From positions 248,001 to 312,000 of the forward strand of contig CAKOGP040001870.1 of the NCBI GenBank assembly GCA_933822405.4: a stretch of DNA of 64,000 nt, written 5' to 3'. Under the pieces are notes generated by a model that worked only from the letters and a program-made list of their open reading frames with translations, was not told the origin of the DNA and searched no databases. Each line of letters opens with the position of its first letter. The stretch's first letter is position 1. Source of the stretch: Cylindrotheca closterium (lineage: Eukaryota; Bacillariophyta; Bacillariophyceae; Bacillariales; Bacillariaceae). A program made the translations under genes and the position numbers. Shown here piece by piece: positions 10,696-21,942 of the stretch.

Positions 10696-11738
10696 TCATA
10701 GGAACGGCCCATTTCCATTTATGAAGCACTCTGTCAAGTAGCCTGATCCCATGACCAATTGCTCTGCTTCAGTGCACTGGGCAGACACTTGTCCTTGACT
10801 TCCCATCATTTCTCCCGAAATTGTCTGATACAAGATGCCAGTGCATGTGATGCAAAGGATGAGGAAGGTATAAAGCACTCCCGGTTCATCCTCATTAGGA
10901 TCTACATCTAGAGCTCCCGCTCCTGGAACATTTGTCAGGATGCGCTGTCGAACCTTAGAAGCCCAATCTACTTCATCAGCAATAGGTGGCTTCCTTGATA
11001 CATCCAGCCAGCTTGCAAACTCTTGTGCCACAACTCTATTTTGTAGCCTCAAAGAGTCAGCTTCTTCCACTAGATCAATGGATTCTTCCAAGATAATAGT
11101 TACTGCTTGAGTAGCTGAACCGTCCTGTATCAGTCGGAAGCGTGTGTTTCCCTTGACTGAATACCTTGGCAATACAATTGTCCCAGTTTGGAATGCGTTT
11201 TGAAACAACTGAAAGACTCGAAGCCAGCTGAAGGTCGAGACCTTGGTACTATCGGGCGGTTTCGTTTCTATTGTCCAGCCTACTTGTTCCGCCAGTTCAT
11301 ACAACCAAACAGAATTGGGACTTATCCATGATGCTTCCCATCGAACGTTGAACTGTCTCGGACTGTTTTGCAAACTGCCATCAAGCATTATTTCTTCACA
11401 CCGAATCAAACGTGTTGCATATCTATCAAACAGGTCGACGCATCCGACATGGCTACTTGATGTGCACTGTGAGTATACCTCAAAAGGTATTTCATATTGT
11501 TCTTGAAAGCTGGTTGAAATTTTTATCGTTGAACCGGCAGGTAGTTGAAACGATGGCGTCTCGTTGTCAAATAAGGGCGATGTTGGAAGGATTGTGCAAT
11601 CATTGGAGCGCCGAAAGGACTCAATCACATATGATGACTCCAAAGTAAAGCCAACAGTACGATAGATGATCTGTAGTCCGATAATAGGCCGGAGAAAGGT
11701 TGATATTTGTCCCATGACGAGGATGACAATAATATTAT
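10696..11738 (-). CDS. Membrane protein of unknown function, open into the N gap (5' partial)
   Basis: The minus-strand frame is open from the N gap to the stop at 10696. An internal Met at 11715 (MGQISTFLRPIIGLQ) is preceded in frame by NIIVILV, so the hydrophobic stretch begins at the gap edge and looks like a transmembrane helix. A Cys-containing, probably lumenal or extracellular domain of about 270 residues follows, then a second hydrophobic helix (GVLYTFLILCITCTGILY) near the C-terminus. I recognise no family. The short coding piece on the other side of the gap may be its N-terminus. A decayed copy of the region around Met-Gly-Gln is found at 14531-14658. Confidence 0.6.
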
Positions 11739-11748
11739 NNNNNNNNNN
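11739..11748. other. Assembly gap (10 N)
   Basis: Ten N bases interrupt the minus-strand membrane-protein gene. The true missing length is unknown, and the frames on either side are not continuous if exactly 10 bases are assumed. Confidence 0.95.
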
Positions 11749-11960
11749 TGGGTACGTAGATGACGGTACTTCCCATCTCCATAGATGGGACGTTGCTGGT
11801 TTGGAGAAAATGCCAATGGTGCACTGGTGTCCAATGCGCTCCAGTCCTTCAATGGTTTGCCAGTTCCAACGACTGCCATCTTGTCGCCAGAGCTGTTGAT
11901 TTCCATGGTGTAACCCATGATGGGCGGTTGGAGCTGGAAAGTTGAGGTGGTGCCCGACAT
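11749..11960 (-). CDS. Probable N-terminal piece of the gapped membrane protein (3' partial)
   Basis: On the minus strand an ATG at 11960 opens MSGTTSTFQLQPPIMGYTM and stays open to the N gap, ending IYGDGKYRHLRT. The frame is also open upstream for about 90 codons with no Met and no stop until about 12247 (…SVGSDWDNNTASSTSTSPP…), so the real start may lie in an earlier exon. The soluble, Ser/Thr/Pro-rich character would suit a cytoplasmic tail ahead of the transmembrane helix found beyond the gap. The linkage is inferred from position and orientation. Confidence 0.4.
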
Positions 11961-12109
11961 GGGAGGCGATGTGCTTGTGGAACTAGCGGTGTTGTTGTCC
12001 CAGTCGGAGCCAACTGAGTCGTCGTTGAGTTCTGCGGCGACGTCAACAAGAGATGCTGGAGAGCCGTCTCCTGTAGGACCAGTTGGGCGAGACGGAGTCT
12101 CTATCTTTG

Positions 12110-12250
12110 CAAATGTGAGCTTGGAAAGCTTGTGGGCCGGTAGGTAGGTGCTTGGAAAGCTCGATCGATGCTCGGAGAGCTGGTGGTAGCTTGGGAAGCT
12201 AGTGAAGTACTTCTTTGTTGTAGGCTCGGAGAGCTTTGGTTGGTAGCTCT
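12110..12250. repeat. Degenerate AGCTYGGRRAGCT repeat cluster
   Basis: Five near-palindromic 12-13 base units (AGCTTGGAAAGCT, GCTTGGAAAGCT, GCTCGGAGAGCT, AGCTTGGGAAGCT, GCTCGGAGAGCT) occur within about 140 bases, irregularly spaced, between the minus-strand membrane gene and the first CRAL-TRIO gene. Confidence 0.6.
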
Positions 12251-12794
12251 AATGGACGTCTCCACAGAGGCTGGTAGCGTAACTTATTAGGTATAAATTG
12301 GGCGTAAATAACCACTCAAAGCTGTAGCGTGTACAGCCTTGATTACTTGAGAATGCAGGTACAAGGTTGTCCAGGCTTGTTGTGCTTCAAGTACTGAAAT
12401 AGTTGTAAATGTCCGAAAGATGTGTGATAAAACAGTATTCTGAAAATTATAGTGATTTTGTGTTGTGAAGGATGCAAACAGGATGAAACTCCGACCATCT
12501 CAACGCATGCAATGGCGATGCTTAGTCTTAACAACGTTGAGAATGTGGCGAAGCTTAGCAAGGGAAGATGGTAATCAAGATTGGTAATCTTGATACCTGA
12601 ATAAGATACTTTGGATACGTTAGCCGTTGGGGTGCAGACGTTCAACAACGGCTATTATCTGATGGACAAACAGACGACGTTCGACTGGTACGAAGGTATT
12701 CTATAAATACGATGCGTATTCCATATTTTATTTCGATTGCACATCCAATACAGTTTTTCACTGCGACTCCAGTTCGGTTTCCTTGTCAAACAAG

Positions 12795-14241
12795 ATGGAA
12801 AACAGTTGGCTACAGAGGCTTATGAACGGGCCAGGCTCCCCGCTGGTGCCACATGTTTCTGCAGAAAATACCCCAAGGGGAACAACGTCTCAAGAGCTTG
12901 ATTTGTTTCTTGCAAGTTCCATGGCCCAGTTAGATGTTCAGCAGCGGTAAGTCTAAAATCTGCCTTATTGTGATGCTTCCAACTTTGTGGCTGACGAAGT
13001 GTATTGACCGCGCCATTTCCATTGCTGAACTTTCAATGCATGTGGACAAAAGAGAAACAGTTTTAGAAGAATTGCACGGGATACGTAACAGTGAAAACCC
13101 CGAGAGCAATCCTGCTTCTGTTGATTTGTGGTTGCAGCTCCTTAATACGCACCTGCAGAGTATCAAGCGAGGGACCGTCTATGAGACTGCCGAAGCTATT
13201 GATCGAACTTATGTCACCAGCAGAAAGTTTCGGATGATGTTTCTGCGCGCGAATCGGTATGATTCTCAGGCTGCAGCAGCCCAAATGATTAAATTCTTGG
13301 AGTTGAAGCGGTCAATCTTTGGCCAAGAAAAACTGACAAGGAAGATAACACTGGCCGATCTGAATGTGGATGACAAAAAGTATCTCGAATCGGGTGCTGC
13401 GCAAATATCGACGAAACGAGATCGATCAGGGAGGGCTATTTTTCTTGTCTTTCCGTCTCTTCGGAGTGAAGAAACCACAGCCGAAGTCGAAACCGTGCTC
13501 AGAGCTCGATATTATGTTCTTATGAATATGATGGAATCTGAAGAGCATCAAAGGAATGGTATAATCCTGATTTACTTCGGTGCGCTAGCGTCACATCGTA
13601 ATCAGCATGCATCAAACTCTGGCCTTCTGTGGGATCTGCCAGTGTTCTATGCCGGCCTTCATTGCTGTTTCAACAGCCTGGCAGCCTATATTTTGATAAG
13701 CGTAGCAGTGCTGCGCTTACCATTTGCAATGAGACCGCGTATGAGGGTGCACTACGGTTCTTGCACAGACTGTCTCTACAAGCTGTCATCGTTTGGCATT
13801 CCCAAAGAAGCCATTCTCAATGACTCCAACGAACCTGATCTGATGGACCATTTGCAATGGTATCGTCACAGACAAGAGCTGGAACTGACATATGTGAGCG
13901 ACAGTGATACCGATATGCAATCTCTCGCGTCAACACACACCATTATTCCTCGACCCGGGGATGTTTTGTTTGGACCCGGTAGTAGGAAGAACGAAGGCAA
14001 TATCCTGATGAGAAATCTAGTTCTCACGGTACTTACCGAATACAACGAGTCTACTAAAAGGGATAAGATGCAGCTCACGAAGACGATAATAGATGAAATC
14101 ACGAAGAAGGGCGGACGGTTCTTGAAGCAAAATGAAGATACGAAGGAGTGGGAAGAAGCCAATCATACGGAGGCCAGTAGGAAAATTGCACACACGTTCA
14201 GGAATATTCGACGACCCAGCCGCGCGAAAAACAAGTCATAG
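12795..14241 (+). CDS. CRAL-TRIO / DUF6824 protein, tandem copy 1
   Basis: Exons 12795-12946 and 13053-14241 join across a 106-nt GTAAGT...AAAAG intron (Arg codon split CG|A), giving 446 aa. The N-terminal exon (MENSWLQRL...SSMAQLDVQQR) is short and low-complexity. Exon 2 begins ETVLEELHGIR. It continues with an alpha-helical segment like CRAL-TRIO N (RKFRMMFLRANRYDSQAAA) and a Sec14-like lipid-binding core (about residues 150-300). Residues 354-440 are a DUF6824-type domain (DVLFGPGSRKNEGN, GGRFLKQNEDTKEW, KIAHTFRNIRR). DUF6824 is widespread in diatoms with no known function; the CRAL-TRIO fold suggests binding of a hydrophobic ligand. An internal open frame crosses the intron from the middle of exon 1, but only the spliced form matches all four paralogs. 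The central part matches copy 4 and both ends match copy 2. Confidence 0.85.
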
Positions 14242-14348
14242 AGCGTCTTGGCGATAGTGAAATTATCTGATAACGTTACGGAAGCCGGGTGACGAGGGCT
14301 ATCAAAGCTGACTCTTGACAACGTGTGTACTGCGTGTACGGCTGGTCG

Positions 14349-14530
14349 TCATAGTCGGGATTGGAACAAGCAAGCCTTGCTGCATCGAAATCTAGCAATG
14401 GGTTTTGAAAACTTATGAGGATTTGAGAAGCACTCAGAAGGAAGGATTACGGATGGTAGGTGCTGGATTTGGAGTACATCTGAAATGATTGCAAGACTGG
14501 TGGAGCTGAATTTTTCGCCTCTCTCATGAT
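14349..14530. repeat. 3' flank duplicated with copy 2
   Basis: The sequence from CAAGCCTTGCTGCATCGAAAT onward (14370-14500) recurs with substitutions after copy 2 (about 16501-16620), so the duplicated unit extends past the stop codons. Confidence 0.6.
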
Positions 14531-14658
14531 GTGTGCAATCATTGGAGCGCTGAAAGGTCTCCCCCACACATGGTGACTCCAAAACAAAGACAACAGTACC
14601 AATGATGCTCTGTAGTCCGATAACAAGCCTGAGAAAGGTTGATATTTGTCCCATGACA
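14531..14658 (-). pseudogene. Relic of the 5' part of the gapped membrane-protein gene
   Basis: About 128 bases align by eye with 11597-11720: GTGCAATCATTGGAGCGC, GATGACTCCAAA, TGTAGTCCGATAA and GAGAAAGGTTGATATTTGTCCCATGAC are shared. On the minus strand it starts MGQISTFLRLVIGLQS against MGQISTFLRPIIGLQI. The frame then departs from the parent after RSNDCT, and a stop lies just upstream, so only a fragment remains. Confidence 0.7.
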
Positions 14659-14917
14659 AATGATGAAACGCAGTGATAAAATTATACGATAGTAATATAG
14701 GAAAATAATAATCTGGATGGTGCCAATAAAAGGGAACCTTGAAACTCCCTTCAAAAAATGGGGTGGATGATGAACCCGCATTGTATATAATAATATGTAT
14801 TGAATATTAGCCGTGCGTTCTCCGTTCAAATTTTTTATTTCGATTGCACATTGCTCGCATCCAATATGCAATAATATCGAAAAGCAACTCCAATTCGGTT
14901 TCCTTATCATAAACAAG

Positions 14918-16358
14918 ATGGACAACTATTGGCTACAGAGGCTTATGAACGGGCCAGGCTCCCCGCTGGTGCCACATGTTTGTGCAGAAAATACCCACAG
15001 GGGAACAACGTCGCAAGAGCTTGATTCGTTTCTTGCAAGTTCCATGGCCCAGTTAGATGTTCAGCAGCGGTAAGTCTAAAATCTGCCTTATTGTGATGCT
15101 TCCAACTTTGTGGCTGACGAAGTGTATTGACCGCGCCATTTCCATTGCTGAACTTTCAATGCATGTGGACAAAAGAGAAACAGTTTTAGAAGAATTGCAC
15201 GGGATACGTAACAGTGAAAACCCCGAGAGCAATCCTGCTTCTGTTGATTTGTGGTTGCAGCTCCTTAATACGCACCTGCAGAGTATCAAGCGAGGGACCG
15301 TCTATGAGACTGCCGAAGCTATTGATCGAACTTATGTCACCAGCAGAAAGTTTCGGATGATGTTTCTGCGTGCGAATCGGTATGATTCTCAGGCTGCAGC
15401 AGCCCAAATGATTAAATATTTGGAATTGAAAAGGTCACTCTTTGGCCAAGAAAGACTGACAAGGAAGATAACATTGGCCGATCTGGATCAGGATGACAAA
15501 GCTTGCCTAGAATCAGGTGTCACACAAATATCTACCAAACGAGATCGATCCGGGAGAGCAATTATTCTTGTCTTTCCATCTCTAGGAAGAGAAGAAACCA
15601 CAACCGAAGCCTTGACCAGAGCACGATTCTACGTTGTGATGAGTTTGCTTGAATCAGAGGAATATCAAATGAATGGAGTAGTGCTGGTTTACTTTGGCGC
15701 GGTAACGTCTCAGCGAAACCAGCATGCATCGAACTCTGGTCTTCTGTGGGATCTGCCGATTTTCTTGGCAGGCATTCATTGCTGTTTCAGCGAGCTGTCA
15801 ACCTTTCTCTTTATCAGCGTAGCAGTTCTGCGCTTACCATCCACACGGCGACCACGCATGAGGATTCATTACGGCTCTGCTACTGACTGTCTCTACAAGC
15901 TGGCATCGTTTGGCATTCCCAAAGAAGCCATTCTCAATGACTCCAACGAACCTGATCTGATGGACCATTTGCAATGGTATCGTCACAGACAAGAGCTGGA
16001 ACTGACATATGTGAGCGACAGTGATACCGATATGCAATCTCTCGCGTCAACACACACCATTATTCCTCGACCCGGGGATGTTTTGTTTGGACCCGGTAGT
16101 AGGAAGAACGAAGGCAATATCCTGATGAGAAATCTAGTTCTCACGGTACTTACCGAATACAACGAGTCTACTAAAAGGGATAAGATGCAGCTCACGAAGA
16201 CGATAATAGATGAAATCACGAAGAAGGGCGGACGGTTCTTGAAGCAAAATGAAGATACGAAGGAGTGGGAAGAAGCCAATCATACGGAGGCCAGTAGGAA
16301 AATTGCACACACGTTCAGGAATATTCGACGACCCAGCCGCGCGAAAAACAAGTCATAG
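14918..16358 (+). CDS. CRAL-TRIO / DUF6824 protein, tandem copy 2
   Basis: Exons 14918-15069 and 15176-16358 give 444 aa, with a 106-nt intron almost identical to that of copy 1. The domain order is as in copy 1: short N-terminal exon (MDNYWLQRL), CRAL-TRIO N helices, Sec14-like core and C-terminal DUF6824. About the first 500 bases and the last 450 bases are nearly identical to copy 1. The middle (15420-15860) differs at many codons (YLELKRSLFGQERLTRK, DQDDKACLESGVTQ, two residues shorter). That pattern of identical ends and a divergent core indicates gene conversion. The start ATG is conserved in position with the other copies (M-x-N-x-W-L-Q-R-L). Confidence 0.85.
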
Positions 16359-17738
16359 AGCGTCTTATGGTGAGATCGGAGTTCTCTGATAACGTTACGG
16401 AAGCCGGGTGACGAGGGCTATCAAAGCTGACTCTTGAGAACGTGCGTAGTGAGTGCACGGTTGTTCGTCCTGATCCAACTGGGTAGCATTGGGCCAATAA
16501 TCAAGCCTTGCTGCATCGAAATCAAGCAATGGATTTTGGAAATGTATAAAAGTTTGGGTAGCATTCAGAAGGAAGGATTACAGATGGCGAATGAGTTTGG
16601 AGTACTTATGCCATGCTTAAGATGAATTGGAGAAATGAAGTACAGACCTGCTGTTGATGCATTTCTAAGAGATTGAGAACCACCTCCAGCAACAGGAGAA
16701 CTTAGAACTGGATATTGATGTATTGTATTCGACCTAGTTATAGGATGCCGTGCGAAGAAATCAGTGGCGAGGTGCAAGTGGAAACTTCAGTGGAAGTCTA
16801 GCGGCTACCACCAACCTGAGAACTGAGAACTAGTCAACTACAGTATGATACCGTACCCCGCCTTTGAGTTAAATTGAATTCACCATGGTCGTAATATATT
16901 GTACACCTAGTTGTGGAACGTCGGGGAGGAAATCATCACCTAGTAGGCGCAGCAATCAGCCATCATCTCACGCTTTTCCCACCTGTCGGATTTCTTCCCT
17001 GGTGGATTGCTGAAAAAGTATTCAAATTTCGTAGGTATTACACTTTACTCTTTTATAAATCCACTTGAGGGATTGGAGCAGGAAGCTCGGTGCCAAGTCA
17101 ATTGAGAATGCATTGTGGCCAAGACAATGCTCCTGAACGTATATGAATGATTCTTCCAGCAATAGTCCCACTGAGAAATAGTTGATGTGGGAAAAGTTGT
17201 TGTCGTCGTCCTCTGTATACCTGTAGAATCTACTGTAATGGACAGAACCCAATAATCTTCGTTTTCTTTCTCTTTGCCCAAAGACATTTCGAAGATGGCA
17301 AATTCAAGCTTCTGCAACTATTCATGGTGCGGGAACTCGAGCACGTACACGTTCCAGCGTGTACCAAATACTATATATACTGTCCCGGTAGATTCGTTCG
17401 ATCTTTCCGGTGTAATTTCAGTTTTGTGTAGGAATAGGAGAGTGGGTCAGCCATTCGGATATACCGTATCAATAAGTGAGAAACAGCATACCGGGACATT
17501 GGAAAGGTAAAGAATCAAACTTTTGTGATACGTGATACAATACTGGATTTCGCTGAAATTCGTGTAGACGTGTTCCGGTACGATGATCTTCTGAACGAGC
17601 ACGGAGAAATGTATACCATATGCAGTTGAAGTTTCGGTCGGAAAGGCATAGCGGTCGCGAAGCGATGGTGGTTCGTTATCATAATCATTGACCCTACCAA
17701 ACAATTACTCTCAGCATCAGTTCCGTGAAAGTTCCATC
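16359..17738. other. Intergenic between CRAL-TRIO copies 2 and 3
   Basis: The first 270 bases are the duplicated 3' flank shared with copy 1. The rest has only short unconserved open frames and presumably contains the promoter of copy 3, including a CTATATATAC stretch near 17371. Confidence 0.4.
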
Positions 17739-19164
17739 ATGACAAACAACAACAGTTGGCTTCAGAGGCTGCTAGGTGGCACAGACTCACCCTACATATC
17801 GCCTCATTATGCGGAAAACGACAACGAAGGGATCACAAAACAACAGCTTGATTCTTTCTTAGCCAGTTCAATGGCCCAGCTGGATGTGCGGCAACGGTAA
17901 GCCATTTGTTCCTGGGTTCTATATGGGGTGTTGCTACGAACGAAGCGTGCTCATGGTCGATTTTTAATTGATGCATAGGGAGTCCATTCTTGAAGATCTA
18001 CACGGGATACGTAACAGTGAAAACCCCGAGAGCAATCCTGCTTCTGTTGAACTCTGGTTGCAGCTTCTTGATATGCACCTTCAGAATATCAAGCGAGGGT
18101 CTGTTTATGAGACTGCTGAAGCTATTGATCGAATATATGTCACAAGCAGAAAGTTTCGGATGATGTTTCTTCGTTCCAATCGGTATGATCCTCAGGCTGC
18201 AGCAGGTCAAATGATTAAATTCTTGGAACTGAAGCGGTCACTCTTTGGCCAAGAAAAACTGACACGGAAGATACTATTGACTGATTTGAATGAGGACGAG
18301 AAAACGTATCTCGAATCGGGTACTCTACAAATATCGACGAAACGAGATCGATCAGGGAGAGAAATTCTTCTTGTCTTTCCATCTCTCCGAAGAACCGGAA
18401 CCGAAGTCCAAGTCAACACCGCGCTTAGATCGCGATACTACGTGCTCATGAATATGCTGGAATCTGAGGAGAATCAAAGGAATGGAATAGTACTGGTTTA
18501 CTTTGGTGCTTTGTCACAACCTAATCAGCGCGAATCCAACTCTGGCCTTCTTTGGGATCTGCCAGTTTTCTTGGCAGGTATTCATTGCTGTTTCAATAAC
18601 CTGGCAGCCTATCTTTTGATAAGCGTTGCAGTTCTGCGCTTACCATTCGCTCTCAGACCACGTATGAGGGTGCACTACGGTACTTGTACTGAATGTCTGG
18701 ACAAGCTGGCATCGTTTGGCATTACCAAAGAAGCCATTCTCAATGACTCCAACGAACCCAATCTGATTGGCCATATGCAATGGTGTCGTCACAGACAAGA
18801 GCTGGAACTGACATATGTGAGCGAAAGTGACGCCGAATCGGTATCGCTTGCGTCAACAGGTTCTATCATTCCTCGACCGTTGGACGTTTTGTTTGGACCC
18901 GGCAGTAGGAAGAATGAAGGTAATATCCTTGTGAGAAATCTTGCTCACAAGGTCCTTGCCGAATACAACGATTCTACTAACAATGATAAGGTGCAGCTCA
19001 CGGAGACGATAATAGATGAAGTCACGAAGAGAGGCGGAAGGTTCTTGAAGCAAAATGACGATACGAAGGAGTGGGAAGAAGCAAGTCACATCGAGGCTTG
19101 TAGGAAGATCGCGCACACATTTCGGAACATTCGACGACCCAGCCGTGCGAAAAGCAAGTCATGA
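17739..19164 (+). CDS. CRAL-TRIO / DUF6824 protein, tandem copy 3
   Basis: Exons 17739-17896 and 17979-19164 join across an 82-nt GTAAGC...GCATAG intron (Arg codon split CG|G), giving 447 aa. Exon 1 reads MTNNNSWLQRLLGGTDSP...SSMAQLDVRQR and exon 2 ESILEDLHGIRNSENP. The fold is as in the other copies, with the DUF6824 hallmark (DVLFGPGSRKNEGNILVRN, GGRFLKQNDDTKEW, RKIAHTFRNIRRPSRAKSKS). The intron sits at exactly the same position and phase as in copies 1 and 2 but its sequence is unrelated to theirs; it matches copy 4. This is the most divergent copy in the core (RRTGTEVQVNTALRSR). Confidence 0.85.
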
Positions 19165-20228
19165 AGGTGAGGGGTGAGGGCTAAAAACTCTGATAATCTA
19201 TGTTAACGAGGGCTATCAAAGTGGACACTCGGCAACATTGGGGTTCTTGTACTGAGCGTCTCAATCGATATATTCATGGGACCAGCCTATTGGTTGGCTT
19301 TCATTTACTGGGATATAGCACATCATGAAACAATTATTTCTATTTTTAAAAATAGTCATGTCTGCAGAGTTGTAGTTGTCATGTGCTATGGGTTCATTAG
19401 GTATGTAGTATGTACTTCAGATTCTGTTTGTGGTAGGCACATTACTGTACAGAAATATTTGAAGAATTTTGTTGGAGTTGAGTTATTTTTCCCTTCCAAT
19501 ATTATTATAAAAAATACTGTACTAGCTGTCCTGTAGTGAAAGAGAAAATACAACAGCTCTGAAACTGAAAACTGTGTCTGTGTCTGTGGGATTCGTTTTA
19601 TTTTCATTTCCGTTGCTATCATGTTGTATCATAATTACCTACTGCAGCGTCAGTTTCAATGACAGTATTTCCCAACAGTGCCCACGGTATCCTGCAACAA
19701 GAGTCGTCCATTCATGTTTGTACCGCTGCCACAAATCGAAAGATCCTCTATCTGAAAAAAGAAGCCATCGGAAACAACAACAAAGACCACCAAACCTCCT
19801 TCCAGCTACAACAAGACCGAAGTCAAACAATTCCAGCAGCTTCACAAAATCCTCGCCGATATGAATATGGAAAATAATCGAGGACCCGCATGCTGCACTG
19901 TATCATTTACCTACCGCAGTCAAGAGTATACTAACTCTTGGTGCAGTATAATACCTCCCGGTACCACATATATATATACTGTAGACTGTAGGTCCACAGG
20001 TGCTTTTTGAAATTTTTGCTTCATGGCCCCAAAATTCCAAATTCCTTCCTGGATTCTGGAAAACAATAACCCGCCGCACGGTGCGGCCGGCGGTGGCTCA
20101 TCACTACAGCACTATACAGTACCGGTATACACCGGTATACCTGAAGTACTACACATTCATATATTATATCATCATCGCAGCACACCGCGGTCAAAATATA
20201 AGCCTTTTACCAGTTCTGCGGGAGTTCC
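19165..20228. other. Intergenic between CRAL-TRIO copies 3 and 4
   Basis: Short open frames occur near 19574-19877 with low-complexity Gln/Ser/Lys content and no paralog. ATATATATATA at 19969-19979 and two CCGGTATAC elements at 20121-20139 lie upstream of copy 4. Confidence 0.4.
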
Positions 20229-21669
20229 ATGATGAACAACTCTTGGCTACAGAGGTTGCTGACTGGCACACATTTACCCGCGATATCTCCTCCGTATGCG
20301 GAAGACAACAATGTGGGAGGCACACGGCAACAGCTTGATTCTTTCTTAGCCAGTTCAATGGCCCAGTTGGATGTTCGGCAACGGTAAGCCATTTGTTCCT
20401 AAGCTATTTGTTCCTGGGTTCTATATGGGGTGTTGCTACGAACGAAGCGTGCTCATGGTCGATTTTTAATTGATGCATAGAGAGTCCATTCTTGAAGATC
20501 TACACGGGATACGTAACAGTGAAAACCCCGAGAGCAATCCTGCTTCTGTTGAACTCTGGTTGCAGCTTCTTGATATGCACCTTCAGAATATCAAACGAGG
20601 GACCGTCTATGAGACTGCCGAAGCTATTGATCGAGTATATGTCACAAGCAGAAAGTTTCGGATGATGTTTCTTCGTTCCAATCGGTATGATCCTCAGGCT
20701 GCAGCAGGTCAAATGATTAAATTCTTGGAACTGAAGCGGTCACTCTTTGGCCAAGAAAAACTGACACGGAAGATAACATTGACTGATTTGAATGAGGATG
20801 ACAAAAAGTACCTCGAATCGGGTGCTGTGCAAATATCGACGAAACGAGATCGATCAGGGAGGGCTATTTTTCTTGTCTTTCCGTCTCTTCGGAGTGAAGA
20901 AACCACAGCCGAAGTCGAAACCGTGCTCAGAGCTCGATATTATGTTCTTATGAATATGATGGAATCTGAAGAGCATCAAAGGAATGGAATAATCCTGATT
21001 TACTTCGGTGCGCTAGCGTCACATCGTAATCAGCATGCATCGAACTCTGGCCTTCTGTGGGACCTGCCTGTGTTCTTTGCCGGCCTTCATTGCTGTTTCA
21101 ACGAGATGTCAACCTTTCTTTTTGTCAGTGTTGCAGTTCTGCGCTTACCATTCGCTCTCAGACCCCGTATGAGGGTGCACTACGGTTCTTGTACTGATTG
21201 TCTCTACAAGCTGGCATCGTTTGGCATTCCCAAAGAAGCCATTCTTAATGACTCCAACGAACCCAATCTGATGGACCATTTGCAATGGTATCGTCACAGA
21301 CAAGAGCTGGAACTGACATCTGTGAGCGACAGTGATACCGACATGCAATCACTCGCGTCAACAGGTACTATCATTCCTCGACCGTTGGACGTTTTGTTTG
21401 GACCCGGCAGTAGGAAGAACGACGGCAACATCCTGATGAAAAATCTTGTTCTCGCGATGCTGGATGAGCACAACGAGTCCAAGAAGGGGAGAAAGATGCA
21501 GCTCACGGAGACGATAATAGATGAAATCACGAAGAAGGGCGGACGGTTCTTGAAGCAGAATGATGATACGAAACATTGGGACGAGGTGACTCACTTGGAG
21601 GCCTGCAGAAAAATTGCACACACGTTCAGGAACATTCGACGGCCCAGCCGTGCGAGAAAGAAAGCGTAG
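20229..21669 (+). CDS. CRAL-TRIO / DUF6824 protein, tandem copy 4
   Basis: Exons 20229-20383 and 20481-21669 give 447 aa. The 97-nt intron equals that of copy 3 plus a 15-base internal duplication (CCATTTGTTCCTAAG / CTATTTGTTCCTGGG). Two adjacent ATGs open the frame (MMNNSWLQRL). The 5' part of exon 2 is nearly identical to copy 3. The core from about 20812 to 21092 is nearly identical to copy 1. The 3' DUF6824 part has private changes (KNDGNILMKNLVLAMLDEHNES, TKHWDEVTHLEACRK). It is the last member of the array, followed by a minus-strand TIR-like gene. Confidence 0.85.
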
Positions 21670-21942
21670 AACAATCTTCAACCGTACGGAAGAGCTCAGG
21701 TCTTCAGCGCAACCTGACTTCTAGTAGACATGGACAATTGTAGCAGTTTTGACTTGGAACTTTTGGAATCATTCATGATGGCTTTGCTCTTGAACCAGTT
21801 TCTCATCTGCAACACCATGGTGCTGGAAGATAGTTTAATTAATAATGATGAAAGTGTTCCTTTGATAGGAGTATTTAGAAAACTTTATAGAAAATGCTTT
21901 TCTCAAAGGATTAGTTTTGGTTGTCCAGGCATATATAATGAA

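Noticed and set aside
12934..13052. Open frame continuing through the intron of CRAL-TRIO copies 1 and 2
   Set aside because: It starts at TTG in the middle of exon 1, in another frame, and has no counterpart in copies 3 and 4. The spliced model preserves the conserved Arg-Glu junction in all four.
19574..19877. Two overlapping plus-strand open frames upstream of CRAL-TRIO copy 4
   Set aside because: Low-complexity Gln/Lys/Ser content with no paralog in the other intergenic regions and no clear start context.
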